Below, one piece after another: positions 1 to 6,012 of a stretch of 8,825 nucleotides of DNA. Origin of the DNA: Flammeovirgaceae bacterium UBA4659 (GTDB lineage: Bacteria > Bacteroidota > Bacteroidia > Cytophagales > Cyclobacteriaceae); NCBI GenBank assembly GCA_002405445.1, contig DHLV01000008.1, positions 1-8,825 on the forward strand, in the 5' to 3' direction. Each line of letters starts with the position of its first letter. Within the stretch, counting starts at the first letter, position 1. The position numbers were made by a program, and so were the translations under genes. The notes below the pieces were generated by a model that was not told the DNA's origin, did no database searches, and worked only from the letters and a program-made list of their open reading frames with translations.

Positions 1-1
1 C

Positions 2-115
2 ATATATGCCTTTATTGAAAAGAGCATGCAGGGTGCCTACCTTCATTGCCGAAGCCTTGTAAGGGCGCAGGCTGCTATAGGATTGATGAACATTACCTAC
101 AATTTATTCCGCTAA
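2..115 (+). CDS. IS5-family transposase, C-terminal fragment (cut by window edge)
   Basis: Frame 2 is open from the window start to a TAA at 113-115 and encodes 37 residues. They contain IEKSMQGAYLHCRSL and end in AAIGLMNITYNLFR. This matches the pattern at the C-terminus of IS5-type DDE transposases, where a segment like SMxGxxLRSxxxxRAxxxIGLMNxxYNxxR follows the catalytic Glu. That Glu helix would lie just outside the window, so activity cannot be judged. The stop comes straight after the final Arg, whereas many relatives, as I recall them, continue for a few more residues. This could be natural or a small truncation. Other DDE_Tnp_1 groups (IS4, IS1182) are possible. Confidence 0.68.
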   Translation: MYAFIEKSMQGAYLHCRSLVRAQAAIGLMNITYNLFR

Positions 116-170
116 GCACAACTCATGGTATGTCTATCAGGGGCGTAGTGGTTCCAATCGGAGCCAAGGA

Positions 171-195
171 TGCCTCGCCAAGAGGCAAAACCTCT
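171..195 (+). terminator. Two overlapping alternative hairpins after the transposase
   Basis: TGCCTC (171-176) pairs with GAGGCA (182-187) around a five-base loop. The overlapping AGAGG (181-185) can instead pair with CCTCT (191-195) around CAAAA. The two stems share bases and exclude each other. There is no T-tract, so this is at best a weak transcription stop or a structure in the 3' tail of the transposase message. The rest of 116-270 shows nothing recognisable. Confidence 0.25.
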
Positions 196-293
196 GATGA
201 AGAGTCTGCCAGAAGTAAAAATTGAAGAAAACTTGCAAAACAAAACAGAATCGAAAATTTACTTCGCAAAAATCGGGTTATTAGAGACCCCCT

Positions 294-301
294 TAATTTT
301 G
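294..301 (+). promoter_or_regulatory. Bacteroidota-type -7 promoter element (TAATTTTG)
   Basis: TAATTTTG matches the Bacteroidota primary sigma factor -7 consensus TAnnTTTG exactly and lies 31 bases before the ATG at 333. No good TTTG-type -33 element is seen at the usual distance of about 19 bases, where the putative IS end sits. If it is used, it would drive the barrel/PCMD/dehydrogenase cluster with a leader of about 25 bases. The call rests on one short motif in the right place. Confidence 0.4.
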
Positions 302-332
302 TACAGCTGTAAATAAAGAGCAAAAGCAAAGA

Positions 333-1049
333 ATGAAAAGATTAATCTTCACATTTTTTATATTTTTCATAGGAGGAAAAGCAGTTGCTCAAAACGAAAT
401 CACGGTGGCAAAAAATTCATTTTTAAGAGAAGGTGTTGCATTTGCGGGCTTTAGTGGTGGTGCCAGTCTGCGTGAAAGTGAAAACGAAAATTTACTTTTG
501 GTTACTATTCAGCAGCAATCCAAAAAGGGCTATAACCTTATTTTTGCTGGAGTCTACTTGTTGAAACCCGACTTAGCCGTGGGGGCTGGAATGCGTTTTG
601 ATCAATCCCGTATATCAAAAACGTTAGTTGACCCTGATGGTATAATTTCCGAAGTGCGGGTGGCTGGTTCTATTATCACCTCGTCAGTCTATGTGAAAAA
701 TTTTATACCTTTAACAACCAACGGGCGAATCAACCTTTACAATATAGCCGGAATCGCTTGGGTAGCCGATCGAAGTACATCCGAAAATTTTAGTCAGGGT
801 GTGCTAACCCGAACGTATACGCGCAAGAACGCATTACAACTGGGTATAAGTCCGGGTATTCAGGTGTTTGTGGTAGATGGATTTGCTACCGAAGTGGGTG
901 TAAACGTTGCAGGGTTATCAGCTACCCGAAAGGAAATTGCTGTCAATGGCGTAGACGATTCCAGTGTTGACACGCTTGACCTCGACTTACGTGTGAACAT
1001 CTTATCTCTTAACATAAGTTTCTATTACTACTTCCCAATCGGTAAATAA
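333..1049 (+). CDS. Secreted outer-membrane beta-barrel protein, function unknown
   Basis: This 238-residue protein opens with a clear Sec signal peptide: MKR, a hydrophobic FTFFIFFIG stretch, and a likely cleavage after AVA at residue 19, leaving Gln as the mature N-terminus. The mature part has alternating hydrophobic/polar strands separated by charged turns, and the protein ends in aromatic strands (SFYYYFPIGK). This is typical of small outer-membrane barrels of the OMP_b-brl type. No catalytic motif is visible. The ATG at 333 is preferred because it gives the complete signal peptide; the bases before it are A-rich without a Shine-Dalgarno, as usual in this phylum. It is probably cotranscribed with the PCMD lipoprotein 2 bases downstream, so the two may work together at the outer membrane (inference). 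Substrate is unknown. Confidence 0.85.
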   Translation: MKRLIFTFFIFFIGGKAVAQNEITVAKNSFLREGVAFAGFSGGASLRESENENLLLVTIQQQSKKGYNLIFAGVYLLKPDLAVGAGMRFDQSRISKTLVDPDGIISEVRVAGSIITSSVYVKNFIPLTTNGRINLYNIAGIAWVADRSTSENFSQGVLTRTYTRKNALQLGISPGIQVFVVDGFATEVGVNVAGLSATRKEIAVNGVDDSSVDTLDLDLRVNILSLNISFYYYFPIGK

Positions 1050-1051
1050 TT

Positions 1052-1054
1052 TTG
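1052..1054 (+). promoter_or_regulatory. TTG start codon, probably translationally coupled
   Basis: The barrel gene stops with TAA at 1047-1049 and this TTG follows after only two bases. No Shine-Dalgarno is present in the A/T-rich junction. Ribosomes ending the barrel gene could restart here, which would tie lipoprotein output to barrel output (inference). Confidence 0.5.
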
Positions 1055-2104
1055 AAACCAGCATTACTATTCTCCTTTGCCATTATTCTACTTTCTAATT
1101 CTTGCGTTCAGGAAGATCACTTTGGCCTATCACCGGAAAAGAAAATTTTGTCCTTTATGCTCGAAGATCAGGTGGGCAACTCACAAATAAACCAAGACTC
1201 CCGTACTATTTCGGTTACAGTAAGTGCAGTAGCCAATGTTAATTCATTGAAGGCCATTGAGATTACTACCTCCACGTTCGCTAAAGTAAGTCCTGCGGTT
1301 GGCGAAGCTCAGGATTTTACATTACCAGTTGCTTATGCAGTCGTTGCTGAAGATGGCTCTAGTGTGGAATATACCGTAACCGTCAAGCAAGAAGGATCCG
1401 AACCGCAACTGGATAATGCCTCTTTTGACACTTGGTTTACAACTCCGAAAGGTTATCAGGAACCTGGACTAGATGCCAATTCAATCTGGGCAACGGGAAA
1501 TGCAGGAACTGTTACATTAGGAAATCCTAACGTAACACCACTTGCAATTAACGGAAGTGATTTTGCAGCGAAATTAATTACGTTAGACCTCGGTAATTTG
1601 GCTGGTTCGATTGGACAGCGCATGGCGGCTGGTTCGTTATTCACGGGCAAATTTCAATTGGACATTGCCAATCCTTTGAACTCGACAAAATTTGGAATTC
1701 CTTTTTCTGCCAGGCCAAAGAAGTTTTCCGTGAAGTATGCATATAGTCCAGGCACTCCTTATCTCAATAAAAACGGACAAACACTTGCTAAAAACGATTC
1801 GTGCGATGTGTATCTGCTTCTTGAGAATCGTGAGGGTACGGAAGTGAAACGAATTGCAACCGGATGGTTCCGTTCAGGTGAAGAAAAGATTGATCAGTTT
1901 TATACAATCACCGTTGATTTAATGTACGGCACACTCGGTGCGAATGTGCCGGCCTACCAAAAACCTGTTAACGGTTTGTATGGCGCTTCAAATGAAAAAG
2001 TAACACATCTTACCGTTGTATTTTCATCCAGCTATAACGGGGCTTTGTTTGAAGGTGGAACCAATAGCACATTGGTAGTAAACGATTTAAAATTGATATA
2101 TTAA
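1052..2104 (+). CDS. PCMD domain-containing surface lipoprotein
   Basis: This is a 350-residue predicted lipoprotein. A hydrophobic signal (residues 4-14) runs into SNSC, with Cys18 as the likely lipidation site. The following VQED is acidic, resembling the Bacteroidota signal that sends lipoproteins to the cell surface. Residues about 30-113 form a DUF5018-like beta-sandwich (KKILSF at the start, AEDGSSVEYTVTV at the end). Residues about 118-350 match the PCMD family (putative carbohydrate metabolism domain, PF13201), with NASFDTW, IWATGNAG, GQRMAAGSLFTGKF and ATGWFR as family-like blocks. The start is TTG, 2 bases after the previous stop; it is well supported because the next in-frame ATG (residue 36) would remove the signal peptide and lipobox. 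The substrate is unknown; carbohydrate binding is suggested only by the domain name. Confidence 0.88.
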   Translation: MKPALLFSFAIILLSNSCVQEDHFGLSPEKKILSFMLEDQVGNSQINQDSRTISVTVSAVANVNSLKAIEITTSTFAKVSPAVGEAQDFTLPVAYAVVAEDGSSVEYTVTVKQEGSEPQLDNASFDTWFTTPKGYQEPGLDANSIWATGNAGTVTLGNPNVTPLAINGSDFAAKLITLDLGNLAGSIGQRMAAGSLFTGKFQLDIANPLNSTKFGIPFSARPKKFSVKYAYSPGTPYLNKNGQTLAKNDSCDVYLLLENREGTEVKRIATGWFRSGEEKIDQFYTITVDLMYGTLGANVPAYQKPVNGLYGASNEKVTHLTVVFSSSYNGALFEGGTNSTLVVNDLKLIY

Positions 2105-2113
2105 TAATTACGT

Positions 2114-3010
2114 ATGAGCAAAGGAATAAAACCCGTAGATCCAAACGCATTTTTCTCAAATCGCTTTAAGGGCAAAGTACTATTCATCACCGGTGCAGCG
2201 CATGGAAGCATTGGTGGAGCGACTGCCATTCGTGCAGCAAAGGAAGGTGCCCGGGTATTTTGTGTGGACATTAAAGAAGAAGAACTTAATAAAACAGTTC
2301 AAGAGATAAACACTCACGGAGGCGAAGCCACAGCCTTTAAAGCCGATGTGCGCGATTCGCAAGCAGCAGAAGCTGCCGTAGCAGCATGTGTAAAGCAGTT
2401 TGGGGCAATAAACCTTGTATTGAATGCCGCTGGTGTAATGGATGGAAACGATCCTTCAAAAGCACAGGACTTTGATAACACACAACACTTACTGCCTGCA
2501 CCTATTCACACAGCCACGGACACGTATTGGCACAATGTTATGAATGCGAACATTAACGGTATGTTCTACTGCATGCGTGCGCAGCTGAAACGAATGATTG
2601 CACAAGATACCGGAGGTTCAATTGTGAATATTGGATCCATTGCTGGAATTATTGGGCTACCCGGAAACTCTGCCTATTCGGCAAGTAAACATGCTGTGAC
2701 AGGCTTAACCCGAAATGCAGCCATCGATTATGCATCATTCGGCATTCGCGTGAACTCAGTAAACATGGCACAAACCGATACCCCTATGGTGTTTCGTGCG
2801 ATGGAATTTGTAAAGTGGGCGATGAGTAAGGGTTTGGGCAATGGCATGGCCAGTTTTAAGTCAGCCAGTTTGCTGGCCGCCAATGAGCCCGATAACCGGG
2901 GGGCAACTCCCTGGGAGCAAGCAGCCATCATTTTATTTTTGCTATCTGACGATGCCAGTAATATTACGGGTGCCTGTTATGCTACCGATGGGGGATGGAC
3001 TGCATTCTGA
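2114..3010 (+). CDS. SDR family NAD(P)-dependent oxidoreductase
   Basis: This 298-residue protein is a classical-type short-chain dehydrogenase/reductase with a Rossmann fold and is predicted cytosolic. The visible landmarks are the glycine-rich loop TGAAHGSIGG (residues 26-35), acidic Asp52 at the end of strand 2 (suggesting NAD(H) preference, inferred), Asp78, NAAG (104-107), and a complete catalytic tetrad of Asn146, Ser175, Tyr188 and Lys192 (YSASK). The C-terminal ITGACYATDGGW is standard. Two features are unusual: the glycine loop has one more residue than the common TGxxxGIG form, and residues about 108-140 form a longer insert than in typical 250-residue SDRs. The ATG lies 9 bases after the PCMD stop, so cotranscription is likely. 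Its substrate cannot be read from the sequence; a sugar, alcohol or hydroxy-lipid is possible. Confidence 0.93.
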   Translation: MSKGIKPVDPNAFFSNRFKGKVLFITGAAHGSIGGATAIRAAKEGARVFCVDIKEEELNKTVQEINTHGGEATAFKADVRDSQAAEAAVAACVKQFGAINLVLNAAGVMDGNDPSKAQDFDNTQHLLPAPIHTATDTYWHNVMNANINGMFYCMRAQLKRMIAQDTGGSIVNIGSIAGIIGLPGNSAYSASKHAVTGLTRNAAIDYASFGIRVNSVNMAQTDTPMVFRAMEFVKWAMSKGLGNGMASFKSASLLAANEPDNRGATPWEQAAIILFLLSDDASNITGACYATDGGWTAF

Positions 3011-3088
3011 TTTGAACTTGTCAAAATAGTAAATCGGTTTTTTAGTGTGCCCGCCACAAATGCACCAAAACAAGACAATAACCTGGTA

Positions 3089-3856
3089 ATGAAAAAGCTA
3101 CTCTACCTATCTTTATTGTTTTGCGTAGCAGCAAAATCATTTGCACAAATTAAAGCGGATTCATTCAAACTGGAACAACTCAGACGAGAATCCGGTGTAG
3201 ACCCCACACGTATCCAATCCCGCGCAGGCTATTCATTGTTGATATTTGATCAAGAAGATGCAGCTGGACAAATCAATAATCGAATGTCGTTGAACGTTGG
3301 TGTAAACCGATGGAATTTCAGCATGAAGTATGAAGCCATTACACGTACTACGGGCGAACCCGGTAGTGGCTTTATTTCCGGCATGGGTGATATCAAGTTC
3401 TCGCTATTGAATGCTTTCTTTGTGAAGGGAAAGCACGCGCTGGCCGGAGGGGCTGAGTTTTCGGTACCTACCGGTAAGCTGGGGTTTGGCTCGCAATACT
3501 TTTCCGTGTCACCTTCGCTTACATACTCTTTTACAATCAACTCCAGTCTATTTCTCGCGGTGCAACCCCAATACACCTTTGACCTGATGAAAGATCCTGT
3601 CAACCCTTCACTCAGTGTAGTCACGGTACGTTCCTTTCTAGCCAAGTTTACCAGTAATGGCTACTTCTTTGTATTTGAGCCAAGACCTATATATGATTTA
3701 AATAGTGACAGATTTGAATTGATTCTCTCCCCCATTATAGGCAAAGCATTGGGTGCTGGCTTCAACCTGATTTTATTGGCTGAGGTTTCAACGAACGAAA
3801 CCACAATTAAGACCCGGGGTAACCTGTATCAGTTTGGATTCAATAAAAACTTTTAA
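3089..3856 (+). CDS. Secreted outer-membrane barrel, phenol MetA-like transporter family
   Basis: This protein has 255 residues from the ATG at 3089. A longer frame from GTG at 3047 adds 14 polar residues in front of the signal peptide, so the ATG is preferred. The signal peptide has MKK, a LLYLSLLFC core and probable cleavage after SFA (residue 19). The mature protein is rich in amphipathic beta strands and ends in Phe, as expected for a barrel assembled by the BAM complex. GMGDIKFSLLNAF and VPTGKLGFGS recall the GxGD and PTG blocks of the PF13557 group (MetA-pathway phenol-degradation transporter-like). That group name is not proof of phenol transport. It lies 78 bases after the dehydrogenase and could share its transcript. 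I saw no strong promoter or terminator in the gap. Confidence 0.8.
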   Translation: MKKLLYLSLLFCVAAKSFAQIKADSFKLEQLRRESGVDPTRIQSRAGYSLLIFDQEDAAGQINNRMSLNVGVNRWNFSMKYEAITRTTGEPGSGFISGMGDIKFSLLNAFFVKGKHALAGGAEFSVPTGKLGFGSQYFSVSPSLTYSFTINSSLFLAVQPQYTFDLMKDPVNPSLSVVTVRSFLAKFTSNGYFFVFEPRPIYDLNSDRFELILSPIIGKALGAGFNLILLAEVSTNETTIKTRGNLYQFGFNKNF

Positions 3857-3934
3857 CATTGGAATTAGAACATACTATCACAAAAAAACCGGTACCTCCC
3901 GCTCAATTTACCAGCGCTCGGCTTGCGCTTTCCG

Positions 3935-4933
3935 ATGATGACAATCCCGATGAGATCAACGGTACATGCTATTGCAACCGCAGTAGCCTGTGGTATTACC
4001 GGCTGCTCGAAAGATGAACCTGTTTCACCCTCCGAAACAATAGACAACGTACATTTCGTAAGCAGAACGTCCGGCACCTTCCTCAATAGACCGTCTTCCA
4101 TTATCAAGCTTGAGTTGCGCGCAAGCGACCTCGAGTCAGGCCACTCGGTGGAAGTGCGGGTGATGAATCCCTCCGTAGAATCAAAAGGAGCCTGGGTGCT
4201 AACTTCCGGAGGATACGGAATCAGCTTCTATGGCATTGGCAGTGAAACCAACACAACCTTAAACTATGCCCCAAGCCCGGGACTTGAAACGTTTGAGGTG
4301 AGGTGGTTGGGTGATAGAGGTTGGGGAACTGGCATTGCCGGTGCAGGGTATCCGAAAGCGGTGCGGGCTTATGCATCTATTGTGCAGTACCTCAAAGAAA
4401 AAGAGATCACCAACCTCACATTGATCATTGCGCACGCAGGAAGTGGCGGATCGTTTCAAATTGTTTACAGTTTAACCCGCTTCGGGCTCGAAAAATACAT
4501 CAACTATGCCATCTTGGTTGCTGGGCCACCAACTGCGGATTTGCGGCAAGCCGTTTTTGGCGACAAGACCCTGAATTCGTACTGGCCAGACGGTATCGGA
4601 GGCTTTCGAATTACGGACTACATTCAGGGCTAAGAAAATCGGGGTGACTATTGCAAAAACCACGCCTCCGCGCCACCTGCATTCGTATTAGATGCTCTCG
4701 ACCAGTCTTCGCTGCTATCGACCGTAACGCGCCCCGATTTGAGTTATACAACCAGCTTGCTTTTTGTAAACACCGATGACGTACCAAATGCAGACGGCCA
4801 AGGTCTTTTATACTTCGATGCCGTACAAAGCCAAAAAGAATGGCACTTTCTCGCATCTGAAACTTCTCACGATGTTGCCGGTATACCTGCCGGTGCAGCC
4901 AAAATAAGAGCGTTGCTGCAATCTTTACTGTGA
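3935..4933 (+). pseudogene. Lipoprotein alpha/beta hydrolase interrupted by an in-frame TAA
   Basis: One reading frame encodes an alpha/beta hydrolase but carries TAA at 4631-4633, then stays open in the same frame to TGA at 4931-4933. Counted from the ATG at 3935, the N-terminus has a short hydrophobic signal and lipobox ITGC followed by SKDEP. Next come GLETFEVRWLGDRGWGTG and AHAGSGGS, whose first Ser fits the nucleophile. After the stop come DDVPNADGQGLLYFDA and ETSHDVAG, which look like the acid and catalytic His regions, and a typical C-terminal helix. The first half alone (to 4630) lacks the His. The region reads as a recent nonsense mutation, since both sides remain similar to the family and no frameshift is needed. 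ATG 3950 (MRSTVHAIA) or TTG 3923 are alternative starts. Sequencing error or readthrough cannot be excluded. Confidence 0.75.
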
Positions 4934-5278
4934 TCTGGAATGCCAGGCGAAAGCCCATATTGGGCTCAACAACACGAAAGGTAATCGGGTTGAGTGCAGA
5001 GTGGAACGGCTAAAGCCTTTTTCATTCATATGGAGCTAAAAAATCCGGCACAAACAATAATGACAGCAGAGGCTCTCTTAAGTACGTTTCGTGCTGGCAA
5101 ACAAACTGAAGCCATCTGCCGGTTTTTGTTATGCCTACAGCTTGCAGCGGTAATGCCGATACCGGATCAGAACTCCCCCCTGATGGTTGTGATTGATTTT
5201 TAGTCTGCCCTGGTGTCGAGTTTGGGATAATGATTATTTCGGGCTTTGCATTTCCACCAGAACGATTACCTTCACCTG
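4934..5278. other. Gene-poor spacer with no convincing coding region
   Basis: These 345 bases hold only weak open frames on both strands: about 69 codons on plus ending near 5203, and 88 codons on minus from 5288 down to 5022. Neither shows a recognisable domain, and the plus frame lacks an ATG at its beginning. The minus frame starts with ATG but runs 10 bases into the signal peptide of the next gene. A small hairpin (4952-4966) follows the hydrolase stop. The stretch could be the remains of a decayed gene, but I cannot name one. Confidence 0.5.
4952..4966 (+). terminator. Small hairpin after the hydrolase stop
   Basis: AGCCCA (4952-4957) and TGGGCT (4961-4966) form a six-pair stem with a three-base loop, starting 18 bases after the TGA that ends the hydrolase frame. 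No T-run follows, so it would be a weak terminator at most. Confidence 0.3.
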
Positions 5279-5710
5279 ATGAAAACATGCTGGATTACCT
5301 GCGTCCTGTTTTGTCCAATGGCCTTTTCGCAAACCATGAGTGATGAAGAAATCATTCGCCAGGCGCGGCAAGCTTCCAATGAAGGCATTGCCCGCAAAGA
5401 TGTGGATGCCGTTGCCGCTTTCTGGTGGGAGGACTATGTCGTGATCACCGGGAGGGGCCATGTAGCCGCGGGCAGGGAAGCAAACGCTGCGGAATGGCGA
5501 AAAATGTTAGCGGAAGTTCCGTTAACCCGGTTTGAGCGAACTCCCTCCGAGATCATCATCAGCCGGAACAACCCCGAGCTGGCCTGGGAAAGCGGGCAAT
5601 GGAAAGGGTTCAACACGTACAGCGCAGGCGGCCGCTACAGCGCCCAATGGAAAAAGAAAAACGGGCAGTGGAAACTGCAAGCGGAGCTGTTCGTGGCGCT
5701 GGAGAAGTGA
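5279..5710 (+). CDS. Secreted SnoaL/NTF2-like protein (DUF4440-type)
   Basis: This protein has 143 residues from the ATG at 5279. An upstream TTG at 5246 would add 11 residues before the signal peptide, so the ATG is preferred. The signal peptide is MKTCWITCVLFCPMAFS with likely cleavage before Gln18, so the protein is exported, probably to the periplasm. The rest is one NTF2-like cone fold: an N-terminal helix (MSDEEIIRQARQASNEGI), a second short helix with AFWWEDYVVITG, a central GRGHVAAGREA segment, and C-terminal strands ending in YSAQWKKKNGQWKLQAELF. This resembles DUF4440/SnoaL-like proteins, which are often small ligand-binding or enzyme-like domains with no fixed reaction. No catalytic residues can be assigned. 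It stands alone, flanked by gene-poor DNA on both sides. Confidence 0.85.
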   Translation: MKTCWITCVLFCPMAFSQTMSDEEIIRQARQASNEGIARKDVDAVAAFWWEDYVVITGRGHVAAGREANAAEWRKMLAEVPLTRFERTPSEIIISRNNPELAWESGQWKGFNTYSAGGRYSAQWKKKNGQWKLQAELFVALEK

Positions 5711-5770
5711 TGCGCGTTAGCCTTAAGCCACAACAAAAAAAGCTATGTGTATTCTGAGCGGGCCTCGCGG

Positions 5771-5791
5771 GTGAGTGCGCGGGTGACTCAC
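5771..5791 (+). terminator. Hairpin downstream of the SnoaL-like gene
   Basis: GTGAGT (5771-5776) pairs with ACTCAC (5786-5791) over a nine-base loop, 60 bases after the SnoaL-like stop. There is no T-run on either side close enough to make it a classic intrinsic terminator; it overlaps a short direct repeat. Confidence 0.2.
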
Positions 5792-5831
5792 TGCATGGTG
5801 AAATAATCGCGCTCAAAAAAAGGAAACGGTA

Positions 5832-5882
5832 GCGAAGAATCCCCTTTTTGTTGAGCCGTGTTGAGAAAGGGGGATGCTTCGC
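5832..5882. repeat. REP-like palindromic element
   Basis: GCGAAG-A-ATCCCCTTTTT (from 5832) pairs with GGAAAG-type bases ending at GCTTCGC (5882). The stem is about 18 positions with one mismatch (5838/5876) and two G-T wobbles, around a 15-base loop (5850-5864). The heptamer TGTTGAG occurs twice across the loop (5849-5855 and 5859-5865). A second short stem, ATGCT (5874-5878) with AGCAT (5890-5894), overlaps the right arm. The wording GGGGGATGCTTCGCTCCGCTCAGCAT resembles dispersed intergenic repeats in Bacteroidota genomes, but copy number cannot be seen here. There is no T-tract, so a plain terminator is less likely. Confidence 0.6.
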
Positions 5883-6012
5883 TCCGCTCAGCATACGGCT
5901 GCGAATTTATGAAGGAGGGTACCAACTGCTTAACCCGGAATCGCACCGCGAAGGCGATTCGGTACAGCCCCTCCGCAACAACCTCTCGCTTTTCTTCGTT
6001 ACCTTTAGCACC

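Larger units (their letters stand above)
1..292 (+). mobile_element. Right end of an IS5-like insertion sequence (partial)
   Basis: This is the 3' end of an insertion sequence that enters from outside the window. It holds the transposase C-terminus and about 180 bases of non-coding tail. The outer boundary is inferred: bases 275-292 read GGGTTATTAGAGACCCCC, which looks like a terminal inverted repeat seen from inside, and ordinary host-like sequence with a promoter motif starts directly after it. The left end is not visible, so neither the matching inverted repeat nor a target-site duplication can be checked. The family is assigned only from the transposase tail. Confidence 0.5.
5711..6012. 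other. Intergenic region with repeats and palindromes
   Basis: This 300-base spacer lies between the SnoaL-like gene and the DUF4175 gene. It has a GCGGGTGA direct repeat (5767-5774 and 5779-5786), a six-pair hairpin GTGAGT/ACTCAC (5771-5776 with 5786-5791), the strong palindrome at 5832-5882, and a Shine-Dalgarno-like AAGGAGG (5912-5918). The DUF4175 frame is already open from 5833. No exact TAnnTTTG promoter element was seen. Confidence 0.55.

Noticed and set aside
3250..3645. A 131-codon minus-strand frame within the second barrel gene
   Set aside because: The plus strand encodes a signal peptide and barrel strands throughout; the minus frame has no motif.
3859..4017. A short plus frame from TTG 3859 with an acidic SDDDNPDEING segment, possibly a frameshifted start of the hydrolase
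   Set aside because: The hydrolase frame already has its own signal and lipobox, so no frameshift is needed, and the acidic stretch matches nothing I know.
5022..5288. An 88-codon minus-strand gene with an ATG start
   Set aside because: It overlaps the start of the SnoaL-like gene, has no signal or domain, and sits in a spacer with poor coding character; kept only as a finding about the region.
6000..6007. TACCTTTA as a promoter for the DUF4175 gene
   Set aside because: It misses the last G of TAnnTTTG, has no -33 partner, and lies only five bases before the ATG.
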